DNA from: Kitasatospora xanthocidica
GTDB lineage: Bacteria > Actinomycetota > Actinomycetes > Streptomycetales > Streptomycetaceae
NCBI RefSeq assembly: GCF_014656195.1
Contig: NZ_BNBY01000002.1
Coordinates: 94,351 to 158,350 of the forward strand
DNA: 64,000 nucleotides
Direction of reading: 5' to 3'
Shown in pieces: positions 1-7,304 of this stretch. A model generated the notes under the pieces. The model ran no database searches, was not told the origin of the DNA, and saw nothing but the letters and a program-made list of their open reading frames with translations. Positions within the stretch are counted from its first letter, which is position 1. Every line of letters starts with the position of its first letter. A program made the translations under genes and the position numbers.

Positions 1-1
1 C

Positions 2-304
2 GCGCTGCACGAGGGCCCCGGCTTCCCGTACGCGGTGCTCGACGCGACGCCCGGACGCCGGATCGTGGGCGAACTCATCACCGTACGCCCGAGCGCGTAC
101 GACGGCGCGCTCGCGGCGCTGGACCACCTGGAGGAGTGCCGGGCCGACGGGACCGGACTGTACGTGCGGCGGCGGCTGGCCGTACGGGCCGCGGCGGACG
201 ACGAGCCGCAGGACGCCTGGGTCTACCTCGCCGGACCGGCCGCCGAGGCGCGACTGCGCGAGCGGCCGGCGCTGATCGGGTCGGGGGACTGGACGGACAG
301 ATGA
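2..304 (+). CDS. Gamma-glutamylcyclotransferase-like (AIG2-like) protein, 5' truncated by window edge
   Basis: Only the C-terminal 100 residues are present; the frame is open from base 2. The visible N-terminal part (GFPYAVLDATPG, then IVGELITV) resembles the AIG2/gamma-glutamylcyclotransferase fold, where a small beta-barrel domain has a Y-P-A/V segment followed by V-x-G-E-L/V. The protein ends LIGSGDWTDR. Its last codons and stop (GAC AGA TGA) are already units of the heptad array that follows, and AGA is a rare codon here, so the array has probably invaded the gene's end. The substrate cannot be told from this fragment. Confidence 0.6.
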   Translation, partial: ALHEGPGFPYAVLDATPGRRIVGELITVRPSAYDGALAALDHLEECRADGTGLYVRRRLAVRAAADDEPQDAWVYLAGPAAEARLRERPALIGSGDWTDR

Positions 305-373
305 CAGATGACAGATTTCAACATCTGAAAGTTGTCGTCTGTTGGCTGTTATCTGTTACCTGTCAGCTGTCAT
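296..373. repeat. Heptad array 1 (TGACAGA-type inverted heptad repeat)
   Basis: Three left-type units (GACAGAT) at 296-316 lead into a TTCAACA turn. Seven right-type heptads follow at 323-371: ATCTGAA, AGTTGTC, GTCTGTT, GGCTGTT, ATCTGTT, ACCTGTC, AGCTGTC. The stop codon of the preceding gene (302-304) lies inside the second and third units. The array is clearly more AT-rich than its surroundings. It separates the truncated gene from the cobL operon, which is read in the same direction. Confidence 0.93.
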
Positions 374-476
374 CGGACGGCTGGCAGCTGGCGGCCGGCG
401 ACCGAACCCCGTCAGCCCCGCCCTCCCTCGCACCCACCCCCAAACCGCCAGGTAGGCTGCCCGGCCGGTTGTTTTT

Positions 477-482
477 TATACT
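477..482 (+). promoter_or_regulatory. Candidate -10 element upstream of cobL
   Basis: TATACT lies in an AT-rich patch (TTGTTTTTTATACT) 33 bp before the cobL start, within the GC-rich gap after heptad array 1. No convincing -35 box is visible. No cobalamin riboswitch was recognised upstream of this operon. Confidence 0.35.
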
Positions 483-514
483 CATTCGCCGGCCGAACGA
501 CGAGGAGCCACCCG

Positions 515-1753
515 GTGCCCGAGCTGCCACCCCCGATCACCGTCGTCGGGATCGGGGCCGACGGCTGGCCCGGCCTCGCCGCCACCTCCCGGGCCGCGCT
601 GCGGAACGCCGAGGTGGTCGTCGGCGGCCCCCGCCAGCTCGACCTGCTCCCCCACGACGAGGTCACCGCCGAGCGCCTCCCCTGGCCGTCCCCGCTGCGC
701 CCGGCCGTACCCGGACTGCTCGCCGCCCACTCCGACCGCCGCGTCGCCGTCCTGGCCAGCGGCGACCCGCTGTTCTACGGCATCGGCCGCACCCTCGCCG
801 AGACGGTCGGCGCCGAGCGGCTGCGCGTCCTGCCGCACCCCTCCTCGGTCTCCTACGCCTGCGCGCGCCTCGGCTGGCCGCTGGAGGCCACCGAGGTGGT
901 CAGCCTGGTCGGCCGCCCGCTGGACACCCTCTCCCTCGCCCTCCACCCCGGCCGCCGCCTGCTGGTGCTCAGCGCCGACGCCGCCACTCCGGCAGCCGTC
1001 GCCGCCCTGCTCACCGAGCGCGGCTACGGCACCGCCCGGCTGCGCGTCCTCGAACAGCTCGGCTCCCCCGCCGAACGGCACCTCGACGGCCCCGCCGAGG
1101 GCTGGCCGCACCCGGCCGGCGACCCGCTGAACGTCATCGCCGTCGAACTCGGCGACGGCCCCCGCACCTCCCTCGTCCCCGGTCTGCCCGACACCGCGTA
1201 CGAGAGCGACGGCCAGCTCACCAAGCGCCACGTCCGCGCCGCCACCCTCGCCACCCTCGCCCCCTCCCCCGGCGAACTGCTCTGGGACGTCGGCGGCGGC
1301 TCGGGCTCGATCGCCATCGAGTGGCTGCGCGCCCACCGCGACTGCCGGGCCGTCAGCGTCGAACGCGACCCGGTGCGCGCCGAACGGATCGCCCGCAACG
1401 CCGCCGCCCTCGGCGTGCCCCGGCTGCGCGTGGTGACCGGCCCCGCCCCCGCCACGCTCGCCGAACTCCCCGTCCCCGACGCCGTGTTCATCGGCGGCGG
1501 CCTCACCGCGCCCGGACTGCTGGACAGTTGCTGGGCCGCTCTGCGTCCGGGCGGCCGACTGGTCGCCAACACCGTGACCCTGGAGTCCGAGGCGCTGCTC
1601 ACCGACTGGTACCGGCGCCACGGCGGCGAACTCGTCAAGCTCGCCGTCGCCCACGCCGTGCCGGTGGGCGGCTTCACCGGCTGGCGCCAGGCCATGCCGG
1701 TCACCCAGTGGTCCGCCGTCAAGCCCAACACCCCCCAGGAGGACGCCTCGTGA
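515..1753 (+). CDS. cobL: Precorrin-6Y C5,15-methyltransferase (decarboxylating), CbiE-CbiT fusion
   Basis: This 412-residue protein joins a CbiE-type tetrapyrrole methyltransferase (about residues 1-215; VVGIGADGW near the start and SGDPLFYGIG near residue 85) to a CbiT-type methyltransferase (about 220-412; glycine-rich SAM motif WDVGGGSGSIAIEW). The fused enzyme methylates C5 and C15 of precorrin-6B and removes the C12 acetate carboxyl to give precorrin-8X. The GTG at 515 is preferred because GAGGAG lies 7 bp upstream; upstream in-frame codons run through the array. The stop overlaps the cobM start (GTGA), so cobL-cobM-cobK form one translationally coupled operon. Confidence 0.92.
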   Translation: MPELPPPITVVGIGADGWPGLAATSRAALRNAEVVVGGPRQLDLLPHDEVTAERLPWPSPLRPAVPGLLAAHSDRRVAVLASGDPLFYGIGRTLAETVGAERLRVLPHPSSVSYACARLGWPLEATEVVSLVGRPLDTLSLALHPGRRLLVLSADAATPAAVAALLTERGYGTARLRVLEQLGSPAERHLDGPAEGWPHPAGDPLNVIAVELGDGPRTSLVPGLPDTAYESDGQLTKRHVRAATLATLAPSPGELLWDVGGGSGSIAIEWLRAHRDCRAVSVERDPVRAERIARNAAALGVPRLRVVTGPAPATLAELPVPDAVFIGGGLTAPGLLDSCWAALRPGGRLVANTVTLESEALLTDWYRRHGGELVKLAVAHAVPVGGFTGWRQAMPVTQWSAVKPNTPQEDAS

Positions 1754-2511
1754 CCGTCTACTTCATCGGAGCCGGCCCGGGCGCCGCCGACCTGATCACC
1801 CTGCGCGGCCAGCGCCTCCTGGCCCGCGCCGAGGTCTGCCTCTACGCCGGCAGCCTCGTCCCGCGCGAGCTGCTGGACGAGTGCCCGCCCGGCGCCCGCC
1901 TGATCGATACCGCGCAGCTCAACCTGGACCAGATCGTCGCCGAGCTGGTCCGCGCGCACGAGGCCGGACAGGACGTCGCCCGGCTGCACTCCGGCGACCC
2001 GTCCGTGTTCTCCGCCGTCGCCGAACAGATGCGCCGCCTGGACGCCGCCGGCATCCCGTACGAGGTGGTCCCCGGCGTGCCCGCCTTCGCCGCCGCCGCG
2101 GCCGCGCTGAAGCGGGAGCTGACCGTCCCGACCGTCGGCCAGACCGTCATCCTCACCCGGATCGCCAAGCGCGCCACCCCGATGCCCGAGGGCGAGGACC
2201 TCGCCACCCTCGGCCGCAGCGGCGCCCTGCTGGTGCTGCACCTGGCCGCCGGGTACGTGGACGACGTGGTCGAGCAGCTGCTCCCGCACTACGGCGCCGA
2301 CTGCCCGGCCGCCGCCGTCGCGATGGCCAGCCGCCCCGACGAACTGGTGCTGCGCGGCACCGTCGGCGACATCGCCGAACAGGTCAAGGCCGCGGGCGTG
2401 GTCCGCACCGCCGTCATCATCGTCGGCCGCACCCTGGCCGCCGAGCAGTTCCGCGACAGCCACCTCTACTCGGCGGACCGCGAGCGCCCGCACGAGCCCT
2501 GCGGGGCCTGA
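1750..2511 (+). CDS. cobM: Precorrin-4 C11-methyltransferase
   Basis: A 253-residue SAM-dependent methyltransferase of the CobM/CbiF family that methylates C11 of precorrin-4. It starts VTVYFIGAGPGAADLIT, the usual N-terminal glycine-rich loop, and has HSGDPSVFS around residue 80 and VVPGVPAFAAAAAAL after it. The region QTVILTRIAKRATPMPEGEDL is typical of the family. Its GTG overlaps the cobL stop by 4 bases and its TGA overlaps the cobK ATG by one, indicating tight coupling. Length matches the family. Confidence 0.93.
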   Translation: MTVYFIGAGPGAADLITLRGQRLLARAEVCLYAGSLVPRELLDECPPGARLIDTAQLNLDQIVAELVRAHEAGQDVARLHSGDPSVFSAVAEQMRRLDAAGIPYEVVPGVPAFAAAAAALKRELTVPTVGQTVILTRIAKRATPMPEGEDLATLGRSGALLVLHLAAGYVDDVVEQLLPHYGADCPAAAVAMASRPDELVLRGTVGDIAEQVKAAGVVRTAVIIVGRTLAAEQFRDSHLYSADRERPHEPCGA

Positions 2512-3275
2512 TGCGGCACGTCCTGATCCTCGGCGGGACCACCGAAGGGCGGGCCTTGGCCGCCCGACTCACCCCCGAACTCACTGCTGAGCCCGCCCCC
2601 GCCGCCCACCGGATCACCAGCTCGCTGGCCGGGCGGACCGCCCAGCCCCGGCTGCCCGCCGGGGAGGTACGGATCGGCGGCTTCGGCGGACCGGAGGGCC
2701 TCGCCGACTGGCTGCGCGCGGAACGCGTGGACGCGGTGGTGGACGCCACCCACCCGTTCGCGGCCGGCATCTCGCGGAACGCCGCCCTCGCGGCCGCGGC
2801 CACCGGTACCCCGCTGCTGGTGCTGCGCCGCCCCGGCTTCACCCGGGTCGACGGCGACCACTGGCTCCCCGTCCCCTCCCTCGCGGCGGCCGCCGAACTG
2901 CTGCCCCGACGCGGGGAGCGGGTCCTCCTCACCATCGGCCGGCAGGGTGTCGCCGCCTTCGCCCACCTCGACGGCGTCCACTTCGTCTCCCGCTCGGTCG
3001 ACCCGCCCGAGCCACCGCTGCCGCCGTCCTTCGAAGTCCTGCTCGACCGCGGCCCGTTCACGGTCCAGGGCGAGGAGGCACTGCTGCGCGAGCGCGCCAT
3101 CGACGTCCTGGTCACCAAGGACAGCGGCGGCGCCGCGACCGCCGCCAAACTGACCGCCGCCCGCTGCCTGGGCCTGCCCGTCATCGTCGTGCAGCGCCCG
3201 CCCGTCCCCGACGGCGTCCCGGTCGTGCCGGACGTCGAGGGCGCGGTGCGATGGCTGGAGCAGCGGCTGGGCTGA
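2511..3275 (+). CDS. cobK: Precorrin-6A reductase
   Basis: A 254-residue CobK/CbiJ family reductase (NADPH-dependent reduction of precorrin-6A to precorrin-6B). The N-terminus LILGGTTEGRALA is the characteristic GGT-x-E nucleotide-binding motif. DATHPFAAGISRNA near residue 80 and VTKDSGGAATAAKLTAA near residue 205 are the other family signatures. It is the last gene of the cobLMK operon; 55 bp separate it from the next start, which has its own ribosome-binding site. Confidence 0.93.
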   Translation: MRHVLILGGTTEGRALAARLTPELTAEPAPAAHRITSSLAGRTAQPRLPAGEVRIGGFGGPEGLADWLRAERVDAVVDATHPFAAGISRNAALAAAATGTPLLVLRRPGFTRVDGDHWLPVPSLAAAAELLPRRGERVLLTIGRQGVAAFAHLDGVHFVSRSVDPPEPPLPPSFEVLLDRGPFTVQGEEALLRERAIDVLVTKDSGGAATAAKLTAARCLGLPVIVVQRPPVPDGVPVVPDVEGAVRWLEQRLG

Positions 3276-3330
3276 GTCCGGTCGGTGGACTCGCCGGGCG
3301 GCCAGGACGGCCGCCCGGAAGGATGTCCCC

Positions 3331-3864
3331 ATGACTGACGACCAGCGCACCGAGACCCCGCCCACCGAGACCCAGCGGACCGAGACGCAGCGCACCGGCG
3401 ACGAACGCGCCACCCTGGCAAGCTTCCTGGACTTCCAGCGCGACACCCTCGCGATGAAGTGCGCGGGCCTGACGACCGAGCAGCTCCGCACCCGGGTGCT
3501 GGCACCCTCCGGCCTCTCCCTGCTCGGCCTGGTCCGGCACCTCGCCGAGGTGGAGCGCAGCTGGTTCCGCAACGTCCTCAACAACGAGGCCGTACCCGGC
3601 TTCTGGAAGCACCCCGACGGCTCCTTCGCCGAGTTCGACGTCGACACCGCCGACCCGGACGAGGCCTTCGCCACCTGGCACCGCGAGTGCGCCCACGCCC
3701 GGGAACTCGTCGCCGCGGCGGAGTCGTTGGACGTCCTGGGCCACCACGGCGAGGAGGTCTTCTCGCTGCGCTGGATCCTCACCCACATGATCGAGGAGTA
3801 CGCCCGCCACAACGGCCACGCCGACCTCCTGCGCGAACACCTCGACGGCACCACCGGCGAGTAG
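3331..3864 (+). CDS. DinB-like / mini-circle protein family (DUF664)
   Basis: A 177-residue protein with the four-helix DinB-like fold of the DUF664 (mini-circle) family. LVRHLAEVERSWF and WILTHMIEEYARHNGHADLLREH contain the conserved histidines usually used to bind a metal ion. The first about 25 residues are a low-complexity Thr/Glu/Gln repeat (TET, TQRTETQRT) coded by tandem 15-18 bp DNA repeats and are probably not part of the fold. GGAAGG lies upstream of the ATG. Members are often thiol-dependent transferases, but nothing here fixes the substrate. Confidence 0.75.
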   Translation: MTDDQRTETPPTETQRTETQRTGDERATLASFLDFQRDTLAMKCAGLTTEQLRTRVLAPSGLSLLGLVRHLAEVERSWFRNVLNNEAVPGFWKHPDGSFAEFDVDTADPDEAFATWHRECAHARELVAAAESLDVLGHHGEEVFSLRWILTHMIEEYARHNGHADLLREHLDGTTGE

Positions 3865-3918
3865 CGCCGGCACCGCGGTCCGGCTGGTGCGGGGAGGGCG
3901 GTCGGGCTGGGCGTTGAA

Positions 3919-3955
3919 CAACCCGGTGTTCGTGGAGTACCTGAACACCGGGTTG
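3919..3955. terminator. Hairpin between convergent DinB and HTH-MurA genes
   Basis: A perfect 13-bp inverted repeat (CAACCCGGTGTTC / GAACACCGGGTTG) with an 11-nt loop lies 54 bp after the DinB stop and 57 bp before the end of the opposite gene. It can act as a bidirectional terminator; no U-run follows, as is common in Streptomyces. Confidence 0.7.
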
Positions 3956-4012
3956 GAGGTGGCCGTGCTGCTGACCGGGCTCGACGGGTGAGGCCGGGCG
4001 GCGGGGGCCGGG

Positions 4013-5542
4013 TCAGATGTCGCGGAAGGTCTCGATCCGGGCGCCGATGGAGTTGAGGCGCTCGGCGAGGTCCTCGTAGCCGCGGTTGATGACGTAGACG
4101 TTGCGCAGGACCGAGGTGCCCTGGGCGGCGAGCATCGCGAGGAGGATGACGACGGCCGGGCGCAGGGCCGGCGGGCACATCATCTCGGCGGCGCGCCAGC
4201 GGGTGGGGCCCTGGACCAGGACGCGGTGCGGGTCGAGGAGCTTGACGTCCGCGCCGAGCCGGGTCAGCTCGGTGAGGTAGATCGCGCGGTTGTCGTAGAC
4301 CCAGTCGTGGATCATCGTGGTGCCGTGCGCGGCCGCGGCGATGGCGGCGAAGAACGGCACGTTGTCGATGTTGATGCCGGGGAACGGCATCGGGTGGATG
4401 GTGTCGATCGGCGCGGTCAGCTTGGACGGGCGCACGGTGAGGTCGACCAGCCGGGTGTGGCCGTTGTGGGCCCGGTACTCGGGGGTCCGGTCGTAGTCGA
4501 GGCCCATGCCCTCGAGGACGGCGAGCTCGATCTCCAGGAACTCGATCGGCACTCGGCGGATCGTCAGCTCGGAGGAGGTGACGACGGCGGCGGCCAGCAG
4601 GCTCATCGCCTCCACCGGGTCCTCGGCCGGGGTGTAGTCGACGTCGCGGGTGATCTCCGGGACGCCGTGCACGGTGAGGGTGGTGGTGCCGATGCCCTCG
4701 ATCTTGACGCCCAGCTCCTCCAGGAAGAAGCAGAGGTCCTGGACCATGTAGTTGGGCGAGGCGTTGCGGATGACGCTCACGCCGTCGTGCCGCGCGGCGG
4801 CCAGCAGGGCGTTCTCGGTGACGGTGTCCCCGCGCTCGGTCAGCACGATCGGGCGGTCCATCGGGGCGCCCGGCTCGACGGAGGCGTGGTAGGCGCCGCC
4901 GGTGGTGGCGACCTCCAGGCCGAAGCGGCGCAGCGCGGTCAGGTGCGGCTGGACGGTGCGGGTGCCGAGGTCGCAGCCACCCGCGTACGGGATGGCGAAG
5001 TGCTGGGCGCGGTGCATCAGCGGGCCGAGGAACATCAGGACGCTGCGGGTGCGGCGGGCGGCCTCGACGTCCATCGCGGCGAGGTCGAGCTCGGCCGGCG
5101 GGGTGAGTTCGAGGTCCCGGCCCTCGTTGATCCAGCGGCTCTTGACGCCGATGCTGGTGAGCACCTCGAGGATGCGGTAGACCTCCTCGATCCGGGCGAC
5201 GCTGCGGATCGTGGTGCGGCCGGTGGTCAGCAGCGAGGCGCAGAGGATCGCGACGCAGGCGTTCTTGCTGCTGCGGACGTCGATCGCGCCGGAGAGGCGG
5301 GTGCCGCCGGCGACGCGCAGGTGCATCGGGCCGGAGTAACCGAGGGAGACGATCTCGCTGTCGAGGGCTTCGCCGATGCGGGCGATCATCTCAAGGCTGA
5401 CGTTCTGCTTGCCCTGTTCGATGCGGTTGACCGCGCTCTGGCTGGTGCCGAGCGCCTCGCCGAGCTGAGCCTGGGACCAGCCGCGGTGCTGACGCGCGGT
5501 GCGGATGAGGGTGCCGATACGGGTGAGGTAGTCGCCTGTCAC
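4013..5542 (-). CDS. HTH (XRE)-MurA fusion: UDP-N-acetylglucosamine 1-carboxyvinyltransferase paralogue
   Basis: Residues 8-62 form an XRE-type helix-turn-helix (WSQAQLGEALGTSQSAVNRIEQGKQN). Residues 72-509 form a complete EPSP-synthase/MurA fold, which transfers enolpyruvate from PEP to UDP-GlcNAc at the start of peptidoglycan synthesis. Lys93-Asn94 (SSKNACVAIL) and Cys190 (AGGCDLGTRTVQPHL) match the MurA substrate Lys/Asn and the PEP-binding Cys. The C-terminal YVINRGYEDLAERL is also MurA-like. The segment aligned with the catalytic Asp loop is divergent (FPGINIDNVPFF), so activity is not certain. It is a paralogue of ordinary MurA, possibly a sensor or regulator. The GTG is 7 nt after a TATCGT -10, so the mRNA is probably leaderless. 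Confidence 0.85.
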   Translation of the reverse strand: MTGDYLTRIGTLIRTARQHRGWSQAQLGEALGTSQSAVNRIEQGKQNVSLEMIARIGEALDSEIVSLGYSGPMHLRVAGGTRLSGAIDVRSSKNACVAILCASLLTTGRTTIRSVARIEEVYRILEVLTSIGVKSRWINEGRDLELTPPAELDLAAMDVEAARRTRSVLMFLGPLMHRAQHFAIPYAGGCDLGTRTVQPHLTALRRFGLEVATTGGAYHASVEPGAPMDRPIVLTERGDTVTENALLAAARHDGVSVIRNASPNYMVQDLCFFLEELGVKIEGIGTTTLTVHGVPEITRDVDYTPAEDPVEAMSLLAAAVVTSSELTIRRVPIEFLEIELAVLEGMGLDYDRTPEYRAHNGHTRLVDLTVRPSKLTAPIDTIHPMPFPGINIDNVPFFAAIAAAAHGTTMIHDWVYDNRAIYLTELTRLGADVKLLDPHRVLVQGPTRWRAAEMMCPPALRPAVVILLAMLAAQGTSVLRNVYVINRGYEDLAERLNSIGARIETFRDI

Positions 5543-5549
5543 TCGCCAG

Positions 5550-5570
5550 ACGATATCTCATGGCTGAGAT
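5550..5570 (-). promoter_or_regulatory. Promoter and candidate operator of the HTH-MurA gene
   Basis: On the minus strand a TATCGT -10 (5550-5555) ends 7 nt before the GTG start. Just upstream, in the -35/-10 spacer, is an inverted repeat ATCTCA-N4-TGAGAT (5555-5570). This position suits a repressor site and makes autoregulation by the fused HTH domain plausible. Confidence 0.5.
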
Positions 5571-5663
5571 GGCGACAGAACCGCCCGGCGGCGTGGCGCT
5601 CCTTTTGTCCGCTTCTCGCCCCGTATGGCTGTCAGATCTTCACATCACCGGGCGATGCTGTCA

Positions 5664-5682
5664 CACGACTGCGACAGTCGTG
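5664..5682 (-). terminator. Hairpin downstream of cbiD
   Basis: CACGACTG-CGA-CAGTCGTG is a perfect 8-bp stem with a 3-nt loop, 6 bp past the cbiD stop on the minus strand. It lies between cbiD and the promoter of the HTH-MurA gene. Confidence 0.55.
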
Positions 5683-5688
5683 ACGTCG

Positions 5689-6936
5689 TCACGGCCCCAG
5701 CGGCTCCGCCCGGCCCACGATGGTGCCCGCCCGGTCGATGCAGATGACGTCCACCGCGACCGGCGAGCCCAGCAGCACGCCGAGCGCCGTCGCCCGGGCC
5801 GCCTCGGCGACCAGGTCCCCGAGCGGCACGCCGGCCGCGCGGCACAACTGGACCGCCTCCAGCCCGGTGTTGGCCGCCGCCACCGCCGCGCTCAGCCGCT
5901 CGTCCGCCCCGCCCCGCCGGGCCAGTTCGGCCAGGTAGCCCTTGTCCACCTGGGAGCGGGCCGAGTGCAGGTCGAGGTGGCCAGCCGCGAGCTTGGACAG
6001 CTTGGCGAAACCGCCCGCGATGGTCAGCCGGGGCACCGGATGACGCTTCAGGTACTTGAGCACGGCGCCCGCGAAGTCGCCCATGTCCAGCAGCGCGTCC
6101 TCGGGCAGGCCGTGCACCGCCACCGCGACCTTCTCCGAGGTCGAACCGGTGCAGCCGGCGACGTGCGTGCGCCCCGCCGCCCGGGCCACGTCCACGCCCC
6201 GGCGGATGGAGTCGATCCAGGCCGAGCAGGAGTAGGGGACGACGATGCCGGTGGTGCCCAGGATGGACAGGCCGCCGAGGATGCCGAGCCGCGGGTTCCA
6301 GGTCGAGCGGGCGATCTCCTCGCCGTGGTCGACGGAGATCTCGACCACCACGTCCCCGCTGCCGCCGTGCGCGGCGGCCGCCTCGGCGACCGCGTCCCGG
6401 ATCATCTGCCGGGGCACCGGGTTGATCGCGGGCTCGCCGACGGGCAGCGGCAGACCGGCCTTGGTCACCGTCCCCACCCCGGGGCCGGCCCGGAACACCA
6501 CCCCGGTGCCGGGCTCGCCCGCCCGTACGGTCGAGCGGATCAGGGCGCCGTGGGTGACGTCGGGGTCGTCGCCGGCGTCCTTGACCACTCCGGCCATGGC
6601 GAACGGCTCCTCGGCGGCGTCCGGGCGTTCGGCGGCGAACGGCGTCCCGTCCGGGGTCTGCGGGCCGCCCGTGCCCAGCTGTTCGGCGGTGCCCAGCTGT
6701 TCGGCGGCCAGGGCGAAGGCGGGCCGCTGGCCCTTGGGCAGGGTGATGACCACGGGGTCGGGGAACTCACCGGTGAGCAGCGCGGTGTACGCGGCCTTGG
6801 TGGCGGCGGTGGCGCAGGCGCCCGTCGTCCAGCCGTGCCGCAGGCCGCTGCTCTTCAGCTGGCCGGCCCGGCCGCCCGCCGCGGCTCCCGGCTGGGTCTC
6901 CGCTCCGGCTCCCGCCTCGGCTCCCGCTGCGGCCAC
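5689..6936 (-). CDS. cbiD: Cobalt-precorrin-5B C1-methyltransferase
   Basis: CbiD family. The core starts LRHGWTTGACATAATKAA, the family signature, and contains GNPRLGILGGLSILGTTGIV-type glycine-rich segments and AGGFAKLSKLAAGHLDLHS. CbiD methylates C1 with loss of acetaldehyde in the anaerobic cobalamin route; in actinomycetes it coexists with aerobic enzymes, as here. The start is uncertain: GTG 6936 has GCGAGG upstream and gives 415 residues, while the next upstream start, GTG 7170, would add 78 low-complexity residues. An internal tandem duplication repeats AEQLGT (about 6677-6712). It is transcribed alone. Confidence 0.88.
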   Translation of the reverse strand: MAAAGAEAGAGAETQPGAAAGGRAGQLKSSGLRHGWTTGACATAATKAAYTALLTGEFPDPVVITLPKGQRPAFALAAEQLGTAEQLGTGGPQTPDGTPFAAERPDAAEEPFAMAGVVKDAGDDPDVTHGALIRSTVRAGEPGTGVVFRAGPGVGTVTKAGLPLPVGEPAINPVPRQMIRDAVAEAAAAHGGSGDVVVEISVDHGEEIARSTWNPRLGILGGLSILGTTGIVVPYSCSAWIDSIRRGVDVARAAGRTHVAGCTGSTSEKVAVAVHGLPEDALLDMGDFAGAVLKYLKRHPVPRLTIAGGFAKLSKLAAGHLDLHSARSQVDKGYLAELARRGGADERLSAAVAAANTGLEAVQLCRAAGVPLGDLVAEAARATALGVLLGSPVAVDVICIDRAGTIVGRAEPLGP

Positions 6937-7064
6937 CTGTGCCTCGCTTCCGACGGCGCCCTCGCCGTCCTGCTTTCCCGGGCGGCCGCACCGGCCGCCG
7001 CCGCCGATTTTCCCCCATTCACCAGGTCGGGGCCCGACCGGGGTCGCCCACGGCGGGTGGCGGC

Positions 7065-7122
7065 GGGGTGGTGCGTGAGCGGTGGAAGGGGTGGTGCGTG
7101 AGCGGTGAAGGGGGTGGTGCGG
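7065..7122. repeat. 22-bp tandem repeat upstream of cbiD
   Basis: GGGGTGGTGCGTGAGCGGTG(G)AA occurs at 7065-7087 and 7088-7109, and a third partial copy starts at 7111. It lies in the divergent gap between cbiD and the metallophosphoesterase gene (6937-7304). That gap also holds a short inverted repeat TCTGGCGG-C-CCGCCAGA at 7203-7219. No promoter could be fixed with confidence. Confidence 0.8.
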
Positions 7123-7304
7123 GAGCCGCGGCGGAGATGGTGTCCCGCGTTCCCGAAGAGTTCGCCGCACGGGCCTCGCCCTCTGCGCCTACCAGTGAGT
7201 AATCTGGCGGCCCGCCAGAAGCGGGTTCATGACACGCGGGTCCGGTCGCACGGGGGCAGTCCTCCCGGCCGGGCCATCACCATGTGGGGGTTTTTGTGGC
7301 AGGG

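Noticed and set aside
3914..3991. Short open reading frame (ending EYLNTGLEVAVLLTGLDG) after the DinB gene, possibly a gene remnant
   Set aside because: It spans the perfect hairpin taken as a terminator, has no ribosome-binding site and matches no family I know.
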